Assembly: GCF_021018805.1 (NCBI RefSeq)
Contig: NC_086258.1
Span: forward strand, 18,538,192-18,602,191
Source: Prinia subflava
Taxonomy: Eukaryota > Chordata > Aves > Passeriformes > Cisticolidae
DNA length: 64,000 nucleotides
Direction of reading: 5' to 3'
Both the position numbers and the translations under genes were made by a program. Shown piece after piece: positions 22,701 through 34,700 of the stretch. The notes beneath the pieces are model-generated. The model did no database searches. It saw nothing but the letters and a program-made list of their open reading frames with translations, and was not told where the DNA came from. Within the stretch, counting starts at the first letter, position 1; the number at the start of each line of letters is the position of its first letter.

Positions 22701-25700
22701 AAGATCCCCAAGGAGACTTTACCCACAGCTCTGCAGGCAGCCAGGATAGACCCAAACTCACTTTAACAGCACAAACACCCAGTAAAACAGTTCTGAAAAA
22801 TTAAACAGCGCTGAAAACCACTTCCTTTTAAAAAAACAAAGCCACCAAGCTGCTAATTAGAAAGGAAAAATATTCAAATTTCCCCTGATAATCAGCAACG
22901 ATGGGACAGCAAATACAAGTAAACTCCCCCAACAGATTAATTGGAGTTTGTTAAAGTATGACAGGGTTTTGACAGTTTTCCTGAGTGGCAGCCACGCTTT
23001 CCAGGCAATCACTGAACTGACAGAGGTTTTCATAGCAGCACTAGGAAATAATGATTGCAATCAATCATATCTTACCGGATTTCATGAGACACGCTGGTAA
23101 ACACAGCAGAGGGAGGAGAATTATTTATGGGGCTTCTGAAGAGCACACAGCTAAGTAATTGGATGAAATCAGGGGAAAAAAGGAAAGCAAGCCCTACGGG
23201 TGATGTCTTGTGGAAGAAGGAACAGCTTCTCTGTGAAACCAGTGGAATAGTCAACAGCCAATATGCTCAAATTTGGATGGGTTGAATCCCAAGGGAATTC
23301 ACTAACGATGCACTTGTCTTTAAAATACCTCCTTGGAGTGAAAGCAGCCGTGAGCAGGCGTCATCCCCTGCCAGCATCTGCCCCTGGAACCTCCAGAAAG
23401 GGAGCCAGGATGAGCACCCAGGGGAGCTTTGCTGCCTGTGCCAACCTGAGTTCAAAGGTGAAGTTCAGTGAAACTCAGAGACCCCTGTGGATCCCTCCCA
23501 GTTCAGGGTATTTTGTGTTTCTGGGATTCTCTGACCATGCAAGAGGAGAGAGCAGCTGAGGAAGGAGGATCCCCAGTGCAGGGGACACCCTGCAGGGCAG
23601 CGCAGGGCTGGGAGCAGTGGGGGTGATGTGAGGCTGTGCTGGCAAAGCCCAGGCTGTGCCACAGGGAGAGGAGCAGACAGGAGGGAGTTTCCTTGTGTTT
23701 CCCACGTTTTGGGATCCTGAGCATCCTCCACCACTGCTCACACTGGGAGCCCTCTGAACCCAGCCCTTCCCAAGCATGGATGGAGCATGGAGGATGTCAC
23801 AGGCTCTGGAATGCTTGGGCTGAGCTGTTCAGAAGGAGTTAAACCCCTCAGGAAATGAAAAAGAGCGCTTTGGGGCATGTCCCCTTGTGCTGGTTTCAGC
23901 TGGGTAGAGTTATTTTTTTCCCAGTGTGTTTTGGAACTGTGCTGAGCACTGGGTTGATTTTACAGAGATGTTTTTGTTGCTGCTGAGCAGGGCTCACACA
24001 GAGCCAAGGCCTTTGCTGCTTCTCACTCTGCCAGGCTGCTGAGGAAGCAGGGGGTGTTCAGGAGGGGACACAGCCAGGACAGGGGACCCACACTGACCCA
24101 AGGGATATTCCACACCCTACAACGTCATGGTCAGGGTATAAAGTGGGGGAAGAAGGAGGAAGGGAGTTCTGGCATTAGTCAGTGAGCAATTGCACTGTGC
24201 ATCACTGGCTTGTTTCCTTTTTGTTATCATTATAATTCACCATTATTAATGTATTTTACTTTCTTTTCAATTAATAAACTTTACTTTTCTCACCATACAA
24301 GTTTTACTCCAATCCTCCTCCCCATTCCATGGAGATGGAAGAGGGTTGACAGGGTGGCCTTGTGGGGCTTCAGTTCCATCTGGGCTTAAACCACGTCCCT
24401 TCGGCCACTTGGAGTGACTGAGACCTCCCTGATGGCAGCTGCCATCCCTGGGTCACTCAGCCCCATCCTGCTCAGGGAGCCTCACACTGCTCAGCAACAG
24501 CTTCGTGCTGAGAAGATGGGGGGGGAAAAAAACACATTTCCACTCAAATCCAAGTTATTGCAAGGGCAGTGAAAGCCTCCCTTGCCCTCCTGTGGGGAGA
24601 CCAAGGCACAGCCTCAGCCCACATCTCCACAGACCCATGTGAGCAGCACCAGAGCATCTCCCTGACACTTAAAACACAATCCCACACTGTGTTCCCAATA
24701 TCCATAACCTGCCTGGTTGGCTGTGGGTCTCTCCCTTCTCAGACCTGTCACAGCCCTGCCTGGACACCCCACAACAGCAAATCCCCTGCTTGTACTGGAG
24801 CTCAGGGATAGTGAGATATTCCCTCTGTCCATTGAAAACACCAGCTGAATTAACTTCAATCTAAAGCATCATTTGCTTTCGTTTTCTCCTTTAAAGGACA
24901 ACTCCAGGCTACCTAAACCCCTCAAAAGGGCAGCAAATCTTGAAAGATTTATTGCAGAGGAAACCAGAGGATCTCCAGTGGGGCTGAGGCAGACCAGACC
25001 TCACTGCCCAGCTCCTCGGGGTGGTACCCAGGGCTGTCCTGATCCCATCCTCCCAGCAGGGCATTTTCCCAGGAAGCAAAGCCCCAGCCCCTTGATTGTC
25101 TGCCCCTCTGATGTTCCTCTATTTACTTTCACTATCGATTTTTATTCAAGCAGATTAAAAGACCAAAGAGCCAACTAGCCAAGGACTAACTGTGACACAT
25201 AATCCATTGCAATCACAGCCCAGAGAGCCAGCACTAACTGGAAACAAGAGAGCCCAAGGCCAGGCTCAGCTTGGCAGCCACCTCCTGTCTCCATCCCTTT
25301 GGGGAAGCTGCTCCAGGGACAGACAAGGTCCCATGGAGTGGCTGCAGCCCTTAAGGGCACCCAAAGGCTCCCAGCCAGTCACTGCTGCCAGCAAACCCAC
25401 CCGCACCTGCCATTAAACTGCCACAGCTTCGTTAATTGGAGTTATACAGAGAAAATACCTGCTTAGCCAGTGCCCCAAAGCACCAGGAGCTGCAGGGGAG
25501 CTGCCACACAGGCGGAGGAGCTCTGGAGCAGCTCAGGGGCTGCTGCTGCAGGGGACACTCAGCAGAGCTCTGGCTGCAGCATCGATCTGTGCCGAGCCCC
25601 GGCGGGCAGCAGCTCCCTGGGAATCAGCCAAATTAAGCAGCCTTAAGTCACTGGCTGGTAAAGTGGATTATGTCCCACCTGCCTGCTCTCACCTGCTCCT

Positions 25701-28700
25701 GGATTTATCCATCCCCTGTTGCAGGGCTGGGTAAATGTGCAGCCTCGGGGGTGTTTTCCCTCACTCACTGTGCAGGGCTGGTTCCAGCACTGCACAGCCC
25801 GGCCTGGCAGGACCTGACCCAGGGCTGGTGTGACAGCAGCAATTGCAACCCTTCCCTGGGCTCAGGGGACCCCCCTGCTCTCCTGCAGCCCCCCACACCT
25901 GCAGTGCCTGGGCTCGATGGCAGCAGGGGGACAAATGTGCTGCGGGAGCTCCCTGCAGAGAGCCAGACCCAAAGCAGCCCCAGCAGGTGGGAAATAACCC
26001 CGTGGAGCCCCAGAAACCTCTCCTGGAGGCCTCACAGCACCCCTAGGGACAGGCACTGCTCTGCCCATCTCGCTGCCAGGCTGTCACAGCACAGCCACAC
26101 CCTTGGGGTGCCCGGCCAACAGCTTGAGGAGCGTGAGCTGCATCTCTGCCTCCCTCCTGCAGCCCTGCCCCGCCTGCTGCGGGCTCTCCTGCTGGCTGAG
26201 AGGCTTCCTGGGGGAGGCTGGTGACAGCAAAGCACCCTCGGGTGTCCCTGTCCCAGCCCTGCCAGCTCTGGGGTCTCACTCCTCCCTCCTTCAGCTGCAG
26301 GACCCTGAGCTGAGCCTGCAGAAGGTCCTGATGCTTTTCCACCCATCCAGGTCCCCCTGTCCCTCCCATCCCAAAGGAAACCCTGCAGCTCCACCCAAAC
26401 ACATCCGCTCCCTGTTGCCAGACAATCAGGAAAAGGCAGGAAAATGAATAAAACAAACACTCACAGTCCCAGTCAAGAGCGTTTCATTGCTGCAAGGGAG
26501 AGCCCAGGGCTGTTCCCCACAACTTTTATCACTTCTAAACCCCACCATGCACACACCAGAGACCCGATGGCCCCTCTGGGACACGGGGACAATCCCACGA
26601 GTCCTGCCATGAGCCATGACTGCAGGTAAGAGGAGCTGGATCATCTCCTGTCCCCCAGAGCCCCTGGAGATGGGCTGGGGGAGGTGGGAGGCTGAGGAAG
26701 AAGAGGTAAATACACACAACCCCAACACAAGCTGCAGCTCAGCTTTTATTTGTTTTAATATGTTTTTAAACACATCTTCCTTCCTCCTTCTCATCCCCTT
26801 TTCACTTTTTCTTTTGAAAGAAAGCAGCAGCAGGGAGTTTTTAGTTGCTTCTCCATTGCCAGCCAGCACTATTTCAAATTGCATTTTAAGCTGTTCTGCA
26901 GCACTTCAAACACCTCACACTGCAGGACAGGCTTCCAAATTACAAGACTAACATCGATTTTAAATTACTTCCTAAAACACAAGGCCTCCAGCACAGGGAT
27001 GGATCAAGGGCAGCTGCAGTAGCAAAGCCCAAAGGACACCAGAGCTCCCAGGGCATGGCTGGAGCCCACACTGGGGTGGGTGCTGCTGAGACTGGGGGCA
27101 AAACTGGGCCCTGGATTTGCAGGTGAAAGCCCCAGCTTCAGGTGAAAAGCAGCACACACAGGTCCCAGAGGACTGGGACAGCTCCAGAGTGACTCCACAG
27201 ACCCACAAGCCAGGGATCAAACTTCATGTGGGTTCAGAGAGGTGTTCCTCCAAGGGCACCAGCATTTAACTCAACTGATTCTCCTGATATCCCCATTTTT
27301 CATCCAGGGAAAATTGTACTGCCAGGAGCCAGTGCCCCAGGGATTGCAGGAAAGGAAGGATTGCACCCAGCACCTGCACAGCCCAAAAGCAGCCAGGGGA
27401 AAGCTCCAGAACGCTCAGCACCAGCACCAATCTGCACATTCAGCCACACTCACAGCTGCCCCAAAAGGTTCCGCTTCAGAAGCAGCAGAACTCACTCATT
27501 TAACACTTCTAAAATGATCACCCTTTCTCCTTCAGCCAAAGAGATTGGCCAAACAGTGCTGGGCATGCTGCCACTCTGCTTCCAGGGGCAAATAAATCAT
27601 CCCCTTCCTCCAAACCCATGGATCTCCAGAGAGCCCAGGGCCAGACCCTCCAAGCAGCACCAGAGCCCAAAGCAGGGCCCCAGAGCTGGGGGGCACTGGC
27701 AGAGCTGCAGGATGAGCCTCAGCTAATCTCTGCTCGAGCTGAACTGAGCCCTGCTCTCTCGTTTAAGCCACAGAAACAAATAAATCAATGGGAAAACCCA
27801 GCTTTTACAGAGGCTGCTATGGTTCCCACTGTGCTAGTTTTATTTTCTGAAGTACCTGCTGCCTCCCGGGCACAGGATGAATTTTGATTTAGGTGTGAAA
27901 AGGGGTAATAAAAGTAAAAAGAGCCATTAACATTCCTCCTGGCTATGGTGGGGTGTTGGCTCATCACGAGTTGATGGAAATGCCATTTGACTTCCTTATG
28001 AGCTATAGAAAATCAATTAATTGATTTAATCATTCCCTGGGTGTCCCTGCTTATGGAGATAACAGAGTGCCAGGGCAATAGGATGCTGCTCCTGCCTCCT
28101 CCAGCACAGACCAGCAGGGAAGGGCCAGCACACATCCCTGCTGCCCCGGTTCAAGATGTGTGAATTCACACTTCCATTTTCCAATAACTTCAGTGGCATA
28201 ATTTTTTCTTCTCTTTAAGCCTGCAGGCGTTCAATTCTGAGCAGTAATTGCATGAAACAGGCACTTCTTCAGGAAAAGACATTTTCCCAGAGTGGATTAA
28301 GCCTTAACCACTCCAACAGCAGCCCTGACACCTCTTTTTACCCCTCTGTGCCCTGCAAAGCTCCAATTTGCATTTTGCTCCTCCAACACATCCCCACAGA
28401 AGTGGGCAGGAACCCCCAGTGTCATGTGGAACCCCAGGGCTGCCTTTATTTTCATTATTTCAACAGCTCTCATCTCCCTGTTTGCAACACCAATTTAATA
28501 AGGGCAGTAAAGTTTTACACTTCCACTTTAAACTCTCCTTTCCACGAGTGGGTTGAGGAGGGGAGCACAGTGCACGTAACAATGGATGCAGAGCTTGGGG
28601 CTGAAGAGGGGCACCAACAGGAGAAGGAGAGGCCACATGCTTTTAATCAACCCTCATTTTCTCCACCCACTCCAAACAGTGGCCTGCTCCCAAAAAACCT

Positions 28701-31700
28701 GCAGATTGGGGACACCCCTGTGTTGGCCATGGGGGTGCAACCCCAGCACGGTGGAGCTGGTGACACTTGTGGGTGTTTTGTCACCTGCTTCCAAGAGCCC
28801 TTGGAGCAGATCAGCATCCAGCAGGAGCTGGAAAAAGGGAATGTTTGGGGCAGAAAGGCCTCACCCTGCTCCTGGGCTCTACCTGGCTTCATTGTCTCCC
28901 TTAACCCCTTTCTCCTCACCAGTGCTTGGACAAGGAAGGAAGAGAATGGTGGGAGCTTGAAATAAATCCTCCTTTAACCCCTTTGAGGTTCCAATGCTAG
29001 CTCAGGCCTTAGAAGGCTTTGGAGGAATATTTCATGGACTGGATAAAGGACTCCAAAAGAGGCTCTGACCCTCAGCTGCAGTTCAAGGCATTTATTCCAG
29101 GTGGTGTCCAGAGGGAAGGAGGACGTGTGTAGAGGAAGAGGGTCTTTTCTTAGCTCCTGCCAGGGAGGGGCAGTTTGGGACACAGCCAAAAGGATCAGAA
29201 AGGGTAGGAAAGGTTAAACTACATGGTTACAGGCTCTAGGGGTCCCTGAGGGGGAAGAAACCATTCCCCAGGGGAATGTAACAGGAGCTGCCAGAGCTCA
29301 GCATTTCCAGGGGAGCCCAAGAGCCAACCCCGCTGCTCCAGGAGAAACCAAAGCCCATCAGCTCCCAGCAAAGCTCCTCACCAAGGAGGTGCTCCAGCGC
29401 CAGCCAGCTCCACTTGGCACCAACCAGACAACTCCTCACAGCATCAGCTGGCTGCTCCAGCCTCCGAGGAGTCACGGAGTGGCTTTGGAAGGGACGGATG
29501 CAGAGAGGCTGGAAGTGAGCCCCAAGCACTGAAGAGCTGCCCAGCTTCCCCTGGCTGGCACCCACGGGCTCCAGGAGAGCCTAATCCAGCTCTGGATGCA
29601 GCAGCAGGAAGGTGAGGCCCTGGGGACGGGCAGGATCTGCAGGTCCCAGCTGGTGCCGAGGAGGTGACACCGCGCTCTGACCCACACCTGGCACTGGGAG
29701 AACAGCCTGGATAACAGGCAGTGCAGGAAGAGGGGATGGGAGAGGGCAATCTCCTGTCTTTTGAGGGAGTTTTACAGAAAAAACTCTGCATTCAGACCCT
29801 GAGAGGAGTCTCATCCTTCCTCCTGGAGCAGCATCCCAGGCACCGCTGGCAAGACACGCTCCAGCATCCGCTGATCCTGACAAGCTGCTTACAAGCACAG
29901 GTATCCAGGGCTGCTCAGCAGACAACATCAAAACATGACACCAGCAGCCCGGGAGAGGGTTATAACTCACTCAGGAAGAAACTGGGAATAATTAGCTCCA
30001 AGTTTGCTGAGCAGAGCCTGCCCAGCTCCCTCCCTCCCCTGCCCGTGTCCCCTGTCACTGTCACTTGCTTACACGAGTCTTCACAACTGGTTCTGTCGCC
30101 TCTGCTGAGCATTAAAGGCTGCAAGATAAATTTATAACTCACATGATTTCTTGAAAGCAAAGGGAACACGAACATCCCTGGAACCACACGTCTGTGGGCT
30201 GTGTCTCAAGGAGGCAGCAGTCCAAGCTCTCACTCCTGGGCGCTCTCTCCAGCCAGAGCAGGTAAGAAAAGGGATTCCCAAACCACAGAGTAACTTTTGG
30301 GTGTTCTGCCCAACCCAAGCTCCTGTCAGAAGAACTGTGTGCTCTGCCCAGAAGCAGACTGGGATCTGTCACAAGTGGCAATGACCCAAATTTGCAAATG
30401 GCTCCTGAAATTTGCCTTTCCTGAGAGAGAGTGAGGGTGAACACCCCTGAGTTTTATTTTAAAGCTCTCTCGGGCTGAGCAGCATCTCACTGCAGCTGGG
30501 ATGGAGCTGAACCGAGCTGTGCCCTCCTCTGCTGTCAGCCCTCACAACGAGAGAGTAACAGTGGGTCAGGATCATGGACACAGACCTCCTCCTCCTCCTC
30601 CTCCTCCTCCTCCTCCTCCTCCTGCTCCCCTCCCAGCACAGCTGACTGCAAGGGGGGATGACAGAGTTACTCAAGCTCACTCTGATCGTTACCAAATCCG
30701 AGCTTGACCTTTCTGCATCCTCTGTGAGAACAAATGGTGATGTTACCTGGCCATGCCAACCCAGCTGGGACGCTGCTGGAGCAGAAGGAAAAGCAGCAGA
30801 GGCGGGAGCAGGAGCAAAGGACCCCTCTGAGGAGATCATGTAGGTTCTCACATTTCTATTTGGCCTCTCTGCTCCGCTCCTCAGGGAGCAAAGCAAGGCA
30901 TTGAAATAACATAAGAGCCCATTGCTTCACAGTGCTGTGGCTCTGAAATGGTGAAAATGCCCTACAGAGCCCTGAGCAACCTTCAGCATCATCGTCTGCA
31001 GCACAATTCCCATCCCTCCACAACATCCCTGCTCTGGAGAGAAACAGGAGCCACAAATACCAAAGCTTACAGCTGTGCTGCACTGCCCTAAACATCTCCC
31101 TCTCTGCTCTTCTGTGTTCACTGAGGGAAGAAATCGCTTTAAGCAGGTGAGACTCCAGGAACTGGAGCTAGAACAGCAGCAGGAGAGGCAGAGCACTGCA
31201 GGAGCTGGAATTCTGGGAGGGTTGGAGGAGAACAGGGCAGGATTCCTGCCAGGTGATGTTAAACACCATCTCCAGCACAACCTGCCTTGGCTGTTGACTT
31301 TGGATCTCTCCTGAGAGTCCTGTAGCCCAACATGGCAAACCAGGGCCATTCTGACCCCACAAGGAAGCCCCAGCTCAGCTTCCCCAAGACACCCCAAGCC
31401 AGCAAGGGGAGGCTTCCATGTTTTTTTTTTCTTTTCCACATTTATTTTTATTCCCTCCAAAATGAACATAAATGGACCAAATCTTTTTGCACCAGAAGCT
31501 GTTCTTTGGTGACCTGCAATTCTGCTGGATAGACCACGGGAAGTCCCTGCAGAGGCTGGGGCACTCCAGGCAGACTCCAGGTCGAGTTCCCATTGCCCAG
31601 CTGCAAGGTCCCAGTGCTGTAGGACTGGGAAAACCTCTGTCCTAGCCCACAAGCTGCTTTTCACCCCATCAGGGTCCATATCCTGAGATCAGACCCCAAA

Positions 31701-34700
31701 ACACCTCTCAGCAACCTAGGACAAGGCACAACAGCCTGGTAGAGGCTGAGCTTCACCCCTGCTTACTCCTATTTCCCAGCCTGTGCTCTAAAATCAGCTC
31801 TCCCCCACCCCAGTCCTTCCTTCCTCCCTTTCCCTCTGGTCCTGCTCCCAGAGGAAGCCCAGCACAGGAGCCCAGCTGTGGTCAGCCACAGGAAAGCAGC
31901 TGGAGATGCTGCTGGGAGCTCGATTTGGGGTGGGGGAAGGCAGGTGTTGAGCTCTGCAGCTGAGCAGCAGGAAACGCTTGAAAACAGGTTGAAAAGCCAG
32001 TTATTGGAAAAGCAAACACACAACTCCAGCTGCTCAGCAAACCCCCACTCCCCAAAGGCAGCAGAACTCAAGGACCTCAGCACCAGAACCTCTGCTGCAG
32101 CAGTGACCCCAAGCACCTGTGAACTGCTTCAAATGCTTCTGTCTTGGCAGATTTGGGAGGAAACTTCTGAATAGGGTCTCTCTGGAAAGCAAATTTAAAC
32201 GGCCCCTCCCCCCAGCTGGTCTGGGAAAAAGAATTTCCTCGGAGATAAGTGGAAAAAACTATTTATTTAACAAACAAAATGCCCACAAGCACAAAGAATG
32301 AATAATATGAAACAATAAAACCTCTCACTGTTCCAAAGAGAGATGGTGAACCTGAGAAAATCTTTGCTGTGGGTAGCTCAGCTCACTCAGTGTTTTATCT
32401 GTCCCAGTCCCTCTGCAGGTGCCAGCCCTCAGTGCTCCTCTGGGGTTTTCAGTCTGGAGCAGATTTAAACAGTCCCAAGAAAAAAGGAAAAAACAGTCCA
32501 GGGAACTTCTCTGCCCTAGCTTGCTGAAACTAAAAAGCAAAAAAGATCTCTGTCCCAGCCACAGTCCGGAGAGGAACGTGCAGGAGGAGAGCTGTTCTCA
32601 AAACAAACCTGGCACTGCTTCACTCCCTGCTTCGCTCTCAGAGCCAGTCTAAGGCACAGAACTCAACACACAGCACAGACAGAACAACAACTGGGGGTGC
32701 AAATATAAAGTCACCCTAGGACAGCTTCTGTCAATGTCCCAGCAAGGTCAGCTGAGCTCAAATCAGACCCTCCTGCAGCCCAGCACGAGGGCAGAGCTCA
32801 GCTCCGGCCCTTTCAGCACACCAGGACCTGTCCTGCACTCCCCTGGGTTTGCAGCAAATTCCTCCAGCACCACATTCCCAACCTGCAGGAATCAAGAGCC
32901 AGAGGAATCCAAAGGCTCTGGACTCTTTGAAGCAGCCAGAGCAGTTGCACGCAATATTCCAGCCACGTCTAATCGCGTTTTAACACTTAATAACCTGTTT
33001 TCCCCTGCTAATCCCCTGCAGCAGCAAGCTCCACCAGCGGGATGTACATCCCACCAAATCCAGCCTGGGGCACAGCCACGGGCTGAGGGACCACAGCCAA
33101 ATCCCTCCCAGCACCACGATTACAGAATTGGGTACTTTTTCAGCATCAGCCTCCTGCCCTCTGACTCCAGCAGCAAAACAACCTCAAGAAAGATGCTTGA
33201 GGGGAAAAAGGGATCATCAAACATATTAAATTCTAAATAAGAGGAGAGAAGAGGACACAGAAAATTCAATCTCTTGAGTCTAGAGCCCTTCCCAAAGCAT
33301 CTCCCACATTCAAAATTTATAGACTTGTCTGTTTCCCTTTTTTATCTACATCTTTGCAGAACAAATTCTCTCAGTGGCCATTTCAAAACAAAAGAATCTT
33401 TGTCTGTGTTTACTTGACAGCAGCGGATTAGGATAAAATAACTTGCATTTCAGAAGGGTTTTTTTTATTTATTGTTAAGATGCAAAGCCTCTACTGCAGC
33501 GAATCACCAAGCAGAGAATCCATCTGAGGAATGATTTCTGGCACACACCGAGAAACTTGGCTTTTGGAGAGAACCTCCGAGAAAGGTATTCACATACAAA
33601 AATCAAATTTTAAACAGGATTAACTTCTGGACTGTGACATTATCCATTTTTCCTTTTCATGCTCCTGCCTCACATCTATGTTTATTTTGGTTATGACCGG
33701 CTGCTCGCACAGTTCAGGAGCCAGCAAAGCTCTGGGCAGGGCTGGGGCATTTTCATCTCTCCCTTTGAACTGCAATAGTTGAGGCTCAAGGCTGGGCAGG
33801 TCACCCTGGGAGAAACCAGACTGGACCAGCCTAAACTGGACCAGGGACCGTGAACTTTGGCATTCATCCACAACCCAAAGGAGTTTTTGGTTGCAGGTGA
33901 TTTTAAAGCAAATGATTTTTTGCCATCCCCCAGCTCCCTGCAGCCACCCCAAGCCCAAAGGCACTGGAGGACACGGGCAGCTTCCCCTGCACAGCTGGGT
34001 CTGGCAGGACACGTGGGGACAGCACAGACCTGGGGACAAGGAGCAGCACAGACACAGGGACAAGGAGCAGCATTAATGGGGACAAGGAGCAGCATTAATG
34101 GGGACAAGGAGCAGCACAAACAGCCACAAAAGCTGGGATCAGCCCCAGGAGGCACTGCAGGAGCTGACACTCACCACAAGCCCACCCCGTTTACACTCCA
34201 GCTCCACTGCAGAGCAGCTCACCCCAGAGCAGTGGAGGAGGGTGCTGGCAGGTCCCCTGCAACATCCATTAATTCATCAATGATGCTCCAAAAGGCACTT
34301 CCAGGAGTGGGAACAGCAGCAGGGGCCAGGCTCCTTCCCCACCAGGAGCCCATTCCTGGGAAACACTCAGGCCTGGGCATGGCAGGAACTCTTCCCGAGC
34401 CACTGGCCATGAACCTGTCCAGGTTTGTGCAGATTCCCATTCCTCATCACGCCAAGAGCTCATCTGCCCAGCACAATTAACCTGCTCCTCTGAGCTCGCC
34501 TCCAGCCCAGCTTAACAGCAATATTTCCTGGCTTTCCCTGGGATCCAGAACACATGTTAATTAAATGCCAGTTTGTTATTCAAACAGACCTTGGGAGACT
34601 TCACGGTGCTAATAAGCAGCACATCCATTGCTGCCCCCGCCCTCCCCACTTGGATGTTCTTTCCATGCTCCTCCTCGTGAGCTCTGCCTCCCCTCAGCCA

